Of a DNA stretch of 64,000 bases, positions 35,474 through 45,585 are shown in pieces. The notes beneath the pieces are model-generated. The model did no database searches, was not told the origin of the DNA, and saw only the letters and a list, made by a program, of their open reading frames with translations. Made by a program: the position numbers and the translations under genes. The first letter of the stretch is position 1, and each line of letters begins with the position of its first letter. Source of the stretch: an uncultured Oscillospiraceae bacterium (lineage in GTDB: Bacteria > Bacillota > Clostridia > Oscillospirales > Ruminococcaceae); the NCBI GenBank assembly GCA_910586535.1, contig CAJUHS010000011.1, positions 39,022-103,021 on the forward strand, in the 5' to 3' direction.

Positions 35474-36642
35474 GGTATCACTCTCACATTCACGTTATCG
35501 GGAATAAGCCTCGGCAGTTCCCACGGATCGCACATAACATTGTTTTCTGTGTATGTTTTGCCGCCGTCGGCAGAGATTGTAATTGACGGTACTTCAACTA
35601 CTCCTGCAACACTGTGTACAAAACTATAAAATTTTGTACGGTATACGTCCTCGCCGTTTCCCAAATTCATAACATAATCTGATATCCGTTCGGCGATCTT
35701 TTCTTTTCCAACAATGCCCTCAAAATCGTTATTTACCCTTATTTCAACGTTTACACGGATTTCAATTTCAGTTGAGCGAGTAAAATTTACCGTTTGCTCA
35801 ATATCGTAATCGTCTAAAAACAGAGCAGCTGTATTTCCGTAGGATTTTATTCCTATTGGCTTTTTTCTGAAAATAGCTTTTGCAATTTCGGTATCGCCGA
35901 CAAGAGGCGCAAAAACATACGCCTCGAAGCTATGAGGCGGTCTGCCTTGCGCGTCTGTGTAGTCGCTGTCGTTCTCAATTACCGTGACGCTTTCCACGTT
36001 CTGTATTCTGTAAATTTCGGAACGGATAGAAGCCGCTGTGCCGCTTCCTCCGCCGCCGATTGCTTGCAGCCACCTTTTTCTTAACTTGTAATCGCTTTCG
36101 GCAGCTTTGCCGACTGCAATTACTTCAACGTCTTTTACTCGGTCTACATCAACAGACGGGTTTGTAATTTTGGTTATCGTTCCCAACTCAACATTACCGA
36201 TCGTTCCCAATTCAGTACACGTAACATTAACGGTTCCTTTTCCGTTGCTGTCAAGCGTTACATCTTCAACAGTGTAATAGGTTATTTCTGTTTCGGTTTC
36301 ATCAGCTGAGAACAAAAAACCCATTTTTACAACGGCGTTTGCTGTTCCGCTGATTTCAACCTTTCGTGTTGCCGCTATTGCAGGATTTCTCGTAATGCCC
36401 GCATACGGACAAAGGCGGTCAAGATTTATCCCGCTTGCAGTATTCGGATAACGCGCGTAATAGGTGGCTTCCAAATCTTCATATGCTTGGGATATGTCAT
36501 ACGCTGCTATTCGGATATATTTTCCCAACACTGATAATTCCGACGTGTCTATATCCTCTCCAAACAGTTTTTTACAGCGTTGAATTTGTGATTGTAAAAT
36601 ATCGTCATATGTTGGACGTTCAAGCCCTAATCCCGTTATCAT
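35470..36642 (-). CDS. Baseplate J/gp47 family protein
   Basis: Protein of 390 residues with the standard opening (…SVLGKYIRIAAYDISQAYEDLEATYYARYPNTASG…LDRLCPYAGITR) and the segment GGGSGTAASIRSEIYRIQNV of gpJ/XkdT proteins. It forms the wedge of the contractile-tail baseplate. Placed between the gp25-like and XkdU-like genes in PBSX order. Confidence 0.92.
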   Translation of the reverse strand: MITGLGLERPTYDDILQSQIQRCKKLFGEDIDTSELSVLGKYIRIAAYDISQAYEDLEATYYARYPNTASGINLDRLCPYAGITRNPAIAATRKVEISGTANAVVKMGFLFSADETETEITYYTVEDVTLDSNGKGTVNVTCTELGTIGNVELGTITKITNPSVDVDRVKDVEVIAVGKAAESDYKLRKRWLQAIGGGGSGTAASIRSEIYRIQNVESVTVIENDSDYTDAQGRPPHSFEAYVFAPLVGDTEIAKAIFRKKPIGIKSYGNTAALFLDDYDIEQTVNFTRSTEIEIRVNVEIRVNNDFEGIVGKEKIAERISDYVMNLGNGEDVYRTKFYSFVHSVAGVVEVPSITISADGGKTYTENNVMCDPWELPRLIPDNVNVRVIP

Positions 36643-36657
36643 TGCCGTGTGCCTCCC

Positions 36658-37008
36658 TTACACAAAGCTTAGTACATCACTTATTACAGTTCCGTCGGCT
36701 TTCTTTGCGGTAAACTTTATTTTCATTGTTCTTTTGTCAAGCTCGTAATCAAAATCCGTAAGGTACAGCGAGTTGTCAACCTGAATAAGCCCCGATAAAA
36801 CTTCATTTCGTACAAGATCCTTTTCAGGATTTTTCTTGATTATGTTTTTGCGGTTTATTCCCTCGCTTAAGTTTAAAAACCACTCTCCCTTATTTGTCAG
36901 GAGAATGGTTTTTATCGTTTGCAACAAAAGCTTGTCGCCCTCGATTATGGCAATATCGTTATTTTTTATAACAATATCTCCGTTTTCATCAAGCATGAAG
37001 TTTTTCAT
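36658..37008 (-). CDS. Baseplate protein, gp25/XkdS-like (DUF2634)
   Basis: Protein of about 116 residues (…DIVIKNNDIAIIEGDKLLLQTIKTILLTNKGEWFLN…), the pattern of gp25/W-like lysozyme-related baseplate proteins. I take ATG 37008, with AAAGGAA just before it; the frame opens at 37041. Confidence 0.85.
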   Translation of the reverse strand: MKNFMLDENGDIVIKNNDIAIIEGDKLLLQTIKTILLTNKGEWFLNLSEGINRKNIIKKNPEKDLVRNEVLSGLIQVDNSLYLTDFDYELDKRTMKIKFTAKKADGTVISDVLSFV

Positions 37009-37033
37009 TTTTTCCTTTGTTGCCTCCTGTTGT

Positions 37034-37627
37034 TTAATCAATATATTTGCCGACTTTATACGCGGAGCGGTGCAGCTCTATCAATTCCAGTTCCAGCATT
37101 TTCTTTCTTAAACGTATTGGTTTTTTCTCAAGATAATTCAAAGAGGAGAGTTTTAATTGTTTGTCAAGCTGCCTAATCCGAGACTCAATAAAAGCTATTG
37201 TCTCCTCATACTGATTCGACGTTTCGGCATATACTTTTTTGCAGTCTTTTGGCTTGGGCTTATCATGAATTTTATACACCATTGATATATGACTGATAAC
37301 TTCAGGTGTGTTCGTAGCGTCTATTATATGTATGCATTCCGCTCTGTAATGTCTGATGTTTTTGCTTATGCATTCCTTTGCCGCTTTCAAAATTCGTGAC
37401 ACGGTACTTCTGTTTACGCCAAGCAACTCACTGATCTCAACAACATTCATGCCGCCGAAGTAATATAGGCTTGCTATTTGAGCCTGCCTGTCGGTCATTT
37501 CATGCACCATGATGTCTTCTACGATCTTGCGCATATAACCGGATTCTTCGTCAAGCAGTTCATCAAGTTCTATTGCTGTATTTTCACCGCTTTTGGACGT
37601 AATATATATTCGCCTTTTCCATTTCAT
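37034..37627 (-). CDS. Sigma-70-region-4-like regulator inside the tail operon
   Basis: Protein of 197 residues. Residues ~45-90 (MTDRQAQIASLYYFGGMNVVEISELLGVNRSTVSRILKAAKE) form a sigma region 4/LuxR-like helix-turn-helix. The rest is helical and ends in a lysine-rich stretch. ArpU/sigma-like late regulators are usual in phages, but normally sit before the packaging genes; here it lies between baseplate genes. It could be a late regulator or cargo. Confidence 0.75.
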   Translation of the reverse strand: MKWKRRIYITSKSGENTAIELDELLDEESGYMRKIVEDIMVHEMTDRQAQIASLYYFGGMNVVEISELLGVNRSTVSRILKAAKECISKNIRHYRAECIHIIDATNTPEVISHISMVYKIHDKPKPKDCKKVYAETSNQYEETIAFIESRIRQLDKQLKLSSLNYLEKKPIRLRKKMLELELIELHRSAYKVGKYID

Positions 37628-37638
37628 TTAATTTCACC

Positions 37639-38445
37639 TCAATAATATTTGTACTCTTTTCCGTTCCAGAAATAGCGGGTAAGGTCTGTATAGACACCCT
37701 CCTCATCAGCCTTGCCAACATAATAAATATATCCCAGGCGCGGTCTGTTTGCTATGTTAGCGTCAGCGGGAGACGGCAAATCGGCAAAAGTGTCAACTCT
37801 GCGCTGTATTATTTCTTCAAAAGGTTTGAACCCCTTTTTAGCTAAGACAGCATTACCGCGCAGAATATAATATTCCGCGACCGCCGCGTTGTCATTAAGC
37901 CAGGTTTTGAATTCAAAATCATATATTTTACCATCGACGGACATTAAAATATAATCAATTTCGTTTGCGTCAAGATCGTAAAAGGCATTATGCATTGTAA
38001 AATCGCCTTTGCGTACCGAGGATATAAAAAAATTGCCCTCTTTTATATCGTAACCGTTGTCACGATCCGATCTGTACAGCAGCGGTACAAATTTGCTGTA
38101 GAATTTAGGTATGTACCACACGACTGTGCCATTTGAACCGTCATCCACAAAACCCAAGTCGCCCTCATATGCGATTATGCTCATATTTTCATCGACCGTA
38201 CATCTTTTGGCATTGGGCAATATTGTGAAATCAAAGCTTGCACCGTCTTTTAACCGTTTATAAAGACCGTCGTCAAAGTCAACATTGACTCCGAGCACAT
38301 CATCTTCTGAATATCCTATGTATGACCTTATATCAAAAAGTTCAGAAGTAATGGTCTGATTTGCTTGTTTTTGATCCGCATATACCTCTCTTATCGCCTG
38401 TTGTGCATTTTCAGGGGATAAATATGCTTTCTCGTTCATTTTCAT
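37639..38445 (-). CDS. Phage tail-associated protein, 268 residues
   Basis: No certain family. The middle (…NAKRCTVDENMSIIAYEGDLGFVDDGSNGTVVWYIPKFYSKFVPL…) is beta-rich, like carbohydrate-contact fibre segments. Overlaps the preceding fibre-like gene by four bases and lies among baseplate genes, so a fibre or adhesin role is likely. Confidence 0.55.
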   Translation of the reverse strand: MKMNEKAYLSPENAQQAIREVYADQKQANQTITSELFDIRSYIGYSEDDVLGVNVDFDDGLYKRLKDGASFDFTILPNAKRCTVDENMSIIAYEGDLGFVDDGSNGTVVWYIPKFYSKFVPLLYRSDRDNGYDIKEGNFFISSVRKGDFTMHNAFYDLDANEIDYILMSVDGKIYDFEFKTWLNDNAAVAEYYILRGNAVLAKKGFKPFEEIIQRRVDTFADLPSPADANIANRPRLGYIYYVGKADEEGVYTDLTRYFWNGKEYKYY

Positions 38446-38783
38446 TCTCCTTTCGCCTCAGTAATCATTGCCGTAACCTCATCAGCAGTCATTGGGTGAA
38501 GCTCCTCAGCCAAAACATAGCTTTCCAAATCGTCCTTATTTGCTTTAGTTCCGATCGCAAGATTCAATGCTTCAACAATGTCAGCGTTCTCTTTCATAGC
38601 GTCTGCAATTTCTCCGAGAGTGTCAAGAGTTTCAGGTGCACCGTTTATCAGTGCTGCGATTTTAGCGTCTATATAATTATCAATCGCTTTAATAAGCGAC
38701 TCAGGAATATCACTGATGTCATACGACTCGTTAGATGCAGCTCTGTTTCGTCTGTTTAAAAAGACTTTAACATCGGACGTCAT
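38442..38783 (-). CDS. Short fibre-like protein, 113 residues
   Basis: Contains INGAPETLDTLGEIADAMKE, a segment widespread in phage fibre and collar proteins as the stalk unit before head domains. The GAGGTAC ribosome site precedes the ATG. Coupled to the following structural gene. Confidence 0.65.
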   Translation of the reverse strand: MTSDVKVFLNRRNRAASNESYDISDIPESLIKAIDNYIDAKIAALINGAPETLDTLGEIADAMKENADIVEALNLAIGTKANKDDLESYVLAEELHPMTADEVTAMITEAKGE

Positions 38784-38797
38784 AATTGAGTACCTCC

Positions 38798-39337
38798 TTA
38801 CTGCATAGTCTTTATAATACCCACAACAACAGCGTCCTTGATATTGTGGTGTCCCAAATTTGGTACAGCCTCTTTGCCGTTTCTGGTTTCAGTATTATCT
38901 CTTTCACAGCAAACACATAAGCAAATGTCGCCTACCTTTATAGGCTCTTTTTTTAGGTGTATACGCGTTTCTTCACGGCAAGAACAATTAACCGTTCCCG
39001 AGCCTGTTCCCGTACCCGAACCCGTTCCGCTGCCTGTTTCGGTGTTTACATTAACGTTTGTGTTCACGGAAGTAGTAATATCGCAGGAACAGCCGTTGTT
39101 ACCGTTTATAAGGCATTGCCGTTTTTCCTCAACAAGCCTGTAACGGCAATGCTCCAATACGGGAATATCCGATAACACCGCCTGTCTTTTTGCTTGTTGT
39201 CCCAATGGTTTAAGAAGATCGAGCGGCTGAACGCAAGCAGTGTCACATTCCTTGCTAAGCTTTGTTATTCTGCCTATAAAAGCCGTATGCAAATGCAATA
39301 ACTGTTGTTCAAGCGCGTGATTTGTCATAACCTCCAT
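38798..39337 (-). CDS. Baseplate spike protein, Gp138/XkdR-like
   Basis: Protein of 179 residues. The N-terminal part (HTAFIGRITKLSKECDTACVQPLDLL…) fits the OB-fold start of Gp138/gpV-type spikes that puncture the envelope. A low-complexity Thr-Gly-Ser run occupies about residues 104-116, flanked by cysteine-rich segments (NGCSC, NCSC, CLCVCCERD), which is unusual. The ATG at 39337 is behind AGGTGAT. Its place next to the gpD-like hub fits PBSX order. Confidence 0.65.
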   Translation of the reverse strand: MEVMTNHALEQQLLHLHTAFIGRITKLSKECDTACVQPLDLLKPLGQQAKRQAVLSDIPVLEHCRYRLVEEKRQCLINGNNGCSCDITTSVNTNVNVNTETGSGTGSGTGTGSGTVNCSCREETRIHLKKEPIKVGDICLCVCCERDNTETRNGKEAVPNLGHHNIKDAVVVGIIKTMQ

Positions 39338-40276
39338 TTATATCACCTCGACTTCTGTAGTAAAGTCCGTTCCGCTGCAAGTGTGCTGACCCTTTCGCAC
39401 AACGTATTTGCCGCTTGCGTAAAGGCTTTTTAAATTAACGGACGCGCCTGTGGTTATTTGGTGCTGCAACAGCATTTCAAGCTTATAGCCCGTTATTTTC
39501 TCCTTTTTGGAGCTTTCTCCCTCTCTGTTCGTAACAGTTTCCTCAAATTCCTCGGGACTTCCGATCAAGCCCGTATCCTCATTTATTTCAAAATGCGCTC
39601 CTATTGCCTTGCTCTGCGGTCTTGTGTAAACCTTTCCTCTGTTTATATAAGTGATCGCACCGCACATCTCGCTGTACTCCTTGATGTTGTCTGCCAGTGC
39701 GCCGTCAATATTTGTCGCTTCTTTCATAGTAATATCTTTTGCTACCTGAAACATAGCGACAGGCAATTTTAGCTTGTCTATTAAATCCTTTAGAATATAT
39801 GACGCTTTCACGCCCTTTTTATATGCAAGGCTTTGAACGCTGTCATTGTCGAAATCCTCTTTATCTATCGCCTTAATGGTCGTTCGGTCGTCGCAGCCCT
39901 CGCGCTTTGTTTTTACCTGACTTATACGCCCCGAGAAAATTATTCCCGTATCGTCCGAGTATCCCGCCTCAACCGTTATAACCGCATTTGTTTTTAACTG
40001 TGCAATAGTGTTTTTGCTAAGATTAAAAACGCATATCTCCGCTTCGTTCGGTACTATATCATCATCGAACGGTATAGAAAATTCTATATCCAGATCGTCA
40101 CTGTCAATGGTTACTCCGCCCGATTTAACAATGGTTTTCTGCCCGAACATTCCTGTCGGCTCTTTCAGCTCCATAGAGCTTTTTTCTTCCCAACCCTCAA
40201 TGGCTTTTACCATACGGGAAATATGTTTGTTATCCTGCGGATCGAAAACCTTTTCCGATATGTTCAAAACGCTCAC
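39338..40276 (-). CDS. Phage late control D/XkdQ-like hub protein
   Basis: Protein of 312 residues resembling gpD/XkdQ baseplate hubs: …FSIPFDDDIVPNEAEICVFNLSKNTIAQLK…, …AGYSDDTGIIFSGRISQVK… and …SLAYKKGVKASYILKDLI. It forms the hub ring that holds the spike. Overlaps the plug-like gene by four bases. Confidence 0.85.
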   Translation of the reverse strand: MSVLNISEKVFDPQDNKHISRMVKAIEGWEEKSSMELKEPTGMFGQKTIVKSGGVTIDSDDLDIEFSIPFDDDIVPNEAEICVFNLSKNTIAQLKTNAVITVEAGYSDDTGIIFSGRISQVKTKREGCDDRTTIKAIDKEDFDNDSVQSLAYKKGVKASYILKDLIDKLKLPVAMFQVAKDITMKEATNIDGALADNIKEYSEMCGAITYINRGKVYTRPQSKAIGAHFEINEDTGLIGSPEEFEETVTNREGESSKKEKITGYKLEMLLQHQITTGASVNLKSLYASGKYVVRKGQHTCSGTDFTTEVEVI

Positions 40277-40590
40277 TCCTCGTCGTCAATGCATAAAAAT
40301 ACCGTTTCACCGAAATTCTCCCAAGTAACAATATCCTTATTGCCGCTTTCGTCAAGAGGAATAATAGTCAAACAAGGAATTTTACCAACGGTATAAAAGT
40401 CATTAAACAATGGCATACCGTATAAAGCGGGTTCTCCCGCGCACATCATTTCACCGTCTTTATACAATCTTACGGTAAACATATCGGCTTTGCTGTTATA
40501 GTGAAATTCAAGAGTGAAAACGTTTGAAGCTAACAGAATGTCAAATTTATACGGTATTTGTGATTTATTTACAATGATTTTGTCTTTCAT
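40273..40590 (-). CDS. Baseplate plug-like protein, 105 residues
   Basis: Beta-rich protein (…TLEFHYNSKADMFTVRLYKDGEMMCAGEPALYGMPLF…) similar in layout to the Pam3-type baseplate plug proteins that sit between LysM and gpD genes in Firmicutes myoviruses. Recognised by pattern and position. Confidence 0.6.
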   Translation of the reverse strand: MKDKIIVNKSQIPYKFDILLASNVFTLEFHYNSKADMFTVRLYKDGEMMCAGEPALYGMPLFNDFYTVGKIPCLTIIPLDESGNKDIVTWENFGETVFLCIDDEE

Positions 40591-40606
40591 TAATACCCTC
40601 CGACGG

Positions 40607-41221
40607 TTATTTTTTATTATAAACGTGCAGCTTTGTACCCGCTTGCAAGGTCGTCCAATCTCCCTTTACCTTTGGCGCGTCCGGGTTGTTTTCCATAATG
40701 AAGCTCATACTGCTGCCCTGTGATTTATACGCCTTTTCACCTAAATAGTACGCCGTTTCTCCTGATTTTACCGTATGGTATACTTTTTTGCCCGTGTCGC
40801 TGTTATCCTGTTTCTGCTGTGTTCCCGCGGAGGTTGTGGCTTTTGTTGTAGTTGTAACATTTTGCTCCGTGTATGCGCTTTTTGCAATTCGTACCTCTTT
40901 GATCTCCATAGTGAAGCTGCAACCGCCCCAAATAGTGTTGGGGTGTCCCGTATCAAAGACTACTATTTGCGCATTTTTTATTGTATTACGTCCAACGTAG
41001 GATACAAGTGCGCCCGTTTGATGCGCTTTCGTTATCTGGGAAAGAATGTCGGCGGCATTTTCGCCGACGATCTCCCCCGATATTGCGATCGTAACAGGAT
41101 TTCGCCGCACATGATCCGTTATGTCGATACCCTTTTCAACGGGGTGTGTTACAGCCTCGATCCCGCGCTTAACATCTTCTTTTTCAACAAAAACATATAA
41201 GCTTCCGTTGATCAAAGCCAT
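40607..41221 (-). CDS. XkdP-like tail protein with LysM domain
   Basis: Protein of 204 residues. The N-terminal ~130 residues fit the hub-binding domain (GIDITDHVRRNPVTIAISGEIVG…). Residues ~145-204 are a LysM domain (YHTVKSGETAYYLGEKAYK…ENNPDAPK…LQAGTKLHVY), the peptidoglycan-binding part of XkdP/gpU-like proteins. Directly downstream of the tape measure. Confidence 0.85.
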   Translation of the reverse strand: MALINGSLYVFVEKEDVKRGIEAVTHPVEKGIDITDHVRRNPVTIAISGEIVGENAADILSQITKAHQTGALVSYVGRNTIKNAQIVVFDTGHPNTIWGGCSFTMEIKEVRIAKSAYTEQNVTTTTKATTSAGTQQKQDNSDTGKKVYHTVKSGETAYYLGEKAYKSQGSSMSFIMENNPDAPKVKGDWTTLQAGTKLHVYNKK

Positions 41222-41226
41222 TTATA

Positions 41227-43822
41227 TCACACCTCCGTTGTTTGTGGGTTTCTGCGGTCTGCGCTTTCAAAAAAGTCGCTCATTGCCTCGTCGAACCAAC
41301 GCTTGAATTTTGATTTTATGTCTCTGTCCGTGCCGTTTGTGTAGAACGTTGCGTTAAACTGCGGACTGTACGTGTTTCTTTCGCTTGTGTACGACCTTGA
41401 TGTATTGCTTACGGAACTGTTCTGCGGCGTATAGGTTTGACCGTAAGGTATAGACATATCGCCCATTTTTTGCGCCGCCGCCCCGACCTCGGGTAATTTG
41501 CTCTTAATTCCGTTGATATCTCCTTGAACCGTGTTCACACCTGTTTCAAAAAGCACTCTCGACGGGGAATGAATATCCAACGCCGAATTGACCGAATTGG
41601 TTACAGTGCTTGCCATTGACTGCGCCGCGGCAGCCAGCGCGGAACGTCTGCTGTTTATGCCTTCGATCAGTCCGTCTGCAATATTCGCTCCGCTATTTTT
41701 CAGGTTGCAGCCGCTTACAGCCGCTTTTATACTGTTCATAGCGCTTTTTACGGCAGTTACAGCCTCGTCCAGCTTTGTTTTGGTTACGGCAGCAAGCTCC
41801 GTCATGTTAAGGTTCATTGCCTCTGCGGCTTTAAGAGAACCGTCCGAAATGTCTGTTGTAACAATACTCATGGTATCGGAAACAGTGTTCTGCACGTCGC
41901 CCATTGCCTCGGTAACTGAACCCGAACCGTTCGTAAATCCGCTTGAAAAGCCTGTTGCTGCCTGTGCGCCTATCTGTGAGGTATTGGCAGAAACGCCGTA
42001 TAATGCGCTTTGAGTGTCAGCGGCAACACCCGCCGCTGCTGTCGTCGGAGCATACGAAGCCGCCGAAATACCGCTTGCAAGCCCCGCCATAGCGTCCGTA
42101 CCGTATTGCGGTGTTGACGATACTAACTTTTGCAGTTCGCTATCCGTAAGTGTTTCCGTGTTAGCCGCCGCCGAAACGGGCATATATGCCGATATATCAA
42201 TGCCGCTTGCCAGATTTGCGTTTAGGTCTATACCGTACTGCGATGTATCGGTAATTCCGCTGAGGGTCAGGTCTGTTTGGTTTACCATTGCTCCGGCTGA
42301 ACCCGTCGGCATATAGGCTGACATATCAATACCGTTTGCAAAACCGCTGTCAAGGCTTGTTCCTGCGGTCGTACCCAAATCAAAGGCTTTCGCGTCAAGT
42401 CCCGCGCTGCCCTCGTCAAAGCCCTCTTTCAGGCTTTCGCCGCCTGTTTTTCCCGCTTCCTTGCTCGTAAATCCTAACTTCTCGCCTATCCACCCGAAAA
42501 AGCTGCTTATTTTTTCGCCAACCCATTTTATAGCGTCGCCTATTGCATTAAAGGCGTTTCTTACCCATTCGCATTTTTGATACAACACCACAAATACGCC
42601 TACTAACGCCATTATTGCAATAACTATCCATGTAAGGGGGCACGCAAGCAGCGTTCCGTTAAGCAGCATTTGTCCTACTGCCGCCGCCTTTGTTGCAACA
42701 GTCGTCGCCACCAAAGCCGCTTTTGAAGCCACCCATGCAGCGGATTCTTTAACTTTCAAGGCTATTCCTGCTAGTATTGTTGCATTGTTGCCGTTTTGTG
42801 CCGCTGTTGCCGCAACAGTAGCACCCGCCGCCATTGCCTGATGTGCCGCCATTACCGCCGTAACCGCGCCGTGTATCGCCGATATAGCGTTGACTACAAG
42901 CATTACGGCTTTAAACGCTATAAAAGCTATCGTCAAGCCCTTTACAATCGGTAAAATAACGTTCATGTTGTTTGCTATGCCGCTGAATATGCTTAACGCC
43001 AAACTTCCGACCGTTGAGAAAATCGGTGCAAGACTGTTCCACATAGATTGACCGAATTGAATTACAACTCCGATAACCTGTTGTATTTTGTTAAATACGC
43101 CCTCAATGTTGGTTTTCAAATCGGAGAACATTGTGGTGCTCATGGTTTTGCCTGTAAAGCCCTCATAAACCGCCCTTATAATTTCTGCGATAGCTTCTTT
43201 GGCTGCCGAAACAAGAGTAGGGGAGTTTGTCTTGACGACTTGCACAACCCCTTTTATAAGCTGCACCGTACCGCTTGCCATTGCGGGAAGCAGGGATTTT
43301 ATCAGCGTGGGAAGCTGCGCTGTCAGAGCGTTCAGTATACCCGGCAGCGCGTCAATAAGCCCTTGCGTTATCGAAATCGCCGAGCTTATAAGCGGCGGCA
43401 GCAGATTTTGCGCTATTTTGGGTATTTCCTTGACGATCAGCGGCGTTAGCTTGGTAATCAGCGAGCCGACCCCGCCGAGAGCCTTTTCAACAACGGGCAT
43501 AATATTTCCCGCAAAAATGTCTACAGATGAAACCAAATTATCCACGCATTGGTCGAAGCTGTCCCCGCCCTCGATCATTGCGGGCAACAGATTGTTCCAC
43601 GCTGAACGCATAGAATTGAGAGAACCCGTTATAGTATGCTCCGCTTCCTTTTGCGTTGTTCCGTAAATACCTGTTTCGACCTGTACCGCGTGTATGGCTT
43701 TTACGATATTTCCGTAACTTAGGCTTGTCCCGTCGATAGTTTTGTCAAGCTTTGCCGCGTCTGCAACAAGGCGTTCCATTTCCTCTTTGGTACCGCCGTA
43801 ACCGAGCTTAAGGTTATCTAAC
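41227..43822 (-). CDS. Tail tape-measure protein, exon 2
   Basis: Second and larger part of the tape-measure gene; with exon 1 (44687-45567) it encodes 1,158 residues after removal of the group I intron. It resumes at …DNLKLGYGGTKEEMERLV, the segment conserved in Firmicutes tape measures. Several hydrophobic stretches follow (VNAISAIHGAVTAVMAAH; AIMALVGVFVVLY), as usual for proteins extruded into the membrane. Short repeats of the type GTDAMAGLASGI / GIDLNANLASGI occur near the end. An ATG inside this part (43779) could start a shorter product, but lacks a clear ribosome site. It sets tail length. Confidence 0.88.
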
Positions 43823-44686
43823 CATTTGTTACCCTCAGTTTCCTGATATTAAAAAACAGCCAGTGCGATTATATTCGCATTGGCTGTTTTAGGGATTAGA
43901 CTATATCTTCAACTTTTCAAAAGTCCAACCTTTTTTGTTTCTCTTCGTATAAAGATGATTATATTGTATTTCGCTGTCGGAACAGCCAAAATAATTTGCA
44001 GCATCTTGCCGAGAGTCAAAAATGATTGTTCTGCCATCGAGATGTGTTGCCTTGACCTTACGTTTCTTGTTTTTTATCCTTGACGCATATCCATATGATA
44101 ATGCATTTTCGGAAGGTGTTACCCACCTTAAATTTGAAACGTCATTATTAGACCTGTTTCCGTCTATATGGTCTACCCAGCACTTATCTTTATTTTGCGG
44201 TTTCTTCAAAAAAGCTTCGGCTACAAGTCGGTGAACGTGCTTTGATATTGTAATTCGGCAATATCCACCGTTTTTACTTTGCACCATTATTTGACCTGTA
44301 CTGTCTTTTCTGACTCTACCCTTGTTACTTACTGAGTACCCCTTTAATTCGGGGATAGGTTTCCAAATCTCCATGGCTGTTTTTCCTTTTTAAAGTTGGT
44401 GTGCACTTCCAGCGCCGTACCAATAGATGCTGTACTCGGTGACAAACCGATAGTCGTTTGATGTTTCTATAAAATATTATATCACAATTTCACATGCTTA
44501 TCAAGTATAATTGTGATATTTTATAGACTTCACACAGGATAGCCATGCCGCCAGCCAAACGGTTTAGGTTTCCCCTGTTAGCAAGAACATCTCAGTAGCC
44601 ATTTCCTGCTGCATTTTGTTCTCACACCTCTGGTAGAGTTCACACACATTCACTGCATAATCACTTATGCAGCGGACATTAGATTT
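43823..44686 (-). ncRNA. Group I intron in the tape-measure gene
   Basis: An 864-base intervening sequence. The 5' exon ends in T (ACGAT), the intron ends in G and the joined exons restore QNYTMLDNLKLGYGG in frame. The R element ACGACTATCGG (about 44446-44456) and the S element AAGATATAGTC (about 43908-43898) provide the P7 pairing GACTAT/ATAGTC. The endonuclease stop codon TAG lies in the S element. A GGGGAAACC motif near 44565-44574 may be part of P4-P6. The P1 guide pairing could not be settled by eye. Confidence 0.88.
43901..44374 (-). CDS. HNH homing endonuclease of the group I intron
   Basis: Protein of 157 residues with a NUMOD4 start (MEIWKPIPELKGYSVSNKGRV), an HNH core (HRLVAEAFLKKP…WVDHIDGNRSNNDVSNLRWVT) and a NUMOD1-type C-terminal DNA-binding module (RTIIFDSRQDAANYFGCSDSEIQ). 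It would cut intron-less tape-measure alleles to spread the intron. AAAGGAAAA precedes its ATG, so it has its own translation start inside the intron. Confidence 0.92.
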   Translation of the reverse strand: MEIWKPIPELKGYSVSNKGRVRKDSTGQIMVQSKNGGYCRITISKHVHRLVAEAFLKKPQNKDKCWVDHIDGNRSNNDVSNLRWVTPSENALSYGYASRIKNKKRKVKATHLDGRTIIFDSRQDAANYFGCSDSEIQYNHLYTKRNKKGWTFEKLKI

Positions 44687-45567
44687 ATCGTATAGTTCTG
44701 CTTTGCAAAGCCCTGATACGCATTTTGGATCGAACTCATATCCGAACCCATTTTGTTGGCGTTGTCAGCCATATCCAAAATAGCCATATCGGCGTACTCA
44801 ACGGCTTTTTGGGTATCGCCCTCAAGACTTTGCAGCAGGCTTGCGGAAAAGCCTGTCACGGTCTCCATATACTCGTTTGCGGAAAGTCCCGCCGTTTTAT
44901 AGGCGTTATTCGCATTAGCAATAACCGCGTTTTGACTGCCTATCAGCTTGTCATACTCGCTCTGAACCTCGCTGACGGATTTTCCCACAAGCTTCGCGTA
45001 TTCCTCAACGCTGTTTGTATCCTTTGCGCCCAAAAGGGTCTTAACGCCGCCCACAAGCTGCTCATAGTCCGCATAGGAATTTACCGCTTGCGTTGTTAGC
45101 GCGCCCACGGCAACGGCAGCGGAGGTCAGCCCCACGGTCAAGGATTTAAACGAAATTCCCGCAAGCTTTTTAACGCCCGAATAAGCTGCGCCCGCGGCTT
45201 TTTTCCCGATTTCGGTCAAATGACCGCTGACCTTATCAAGACCGCTGTTTAACTGTGTCAAAGTCAGTTTACCCAAGCCCTTTAAAGACGTGTGTGTCCG
45301 CGTTGCCGAACGCTGTGTGTTTCGCGCGCTGTCGGCGGCGTTTCCAAGTGCGCCGCCTAAACCTTGCGCGCTTTTTGCGGCATTACTCAGCGCGTCGTCC
45401 GTGCCGTTCAACCGTGCCGTAAGCCTGTTCAATCCGTTATCGTCCGTCGCACCCGTGATAGCGTTTCTCATGCTGTCAATGTTTCTTGTAAGGACAGCAA
45501 GCCCGCTGTTATCAACATCAAACGATATTTGGACTATATCCTGACGTACAATGTTTTCACCAGCCAA
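44687..45567 (-). CDS. Tail tape-measure protein, exon 1
   Basis: First 881 bases of the tape-measure gene, starting at TTG 45567 with GGAGG 8 bases upstream. The part …MGSDMSSIQNAYQGFAKQNYT leads straight into exon 2. Without splicing the frame reads a few intron codons and stops at 44665, giving a 300-residue truncated product. Confidence 0.88.
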
Positions 45568-45585
45568 ATTAACCGCCTCCCAACA

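Noticed and set aside
43779..43822. Tape measure exon 2 as a separate gene starting at 43779
   Set aside because: No ribosome site, and conserved codons continue upstream of that ATG up to the predicted splice site.
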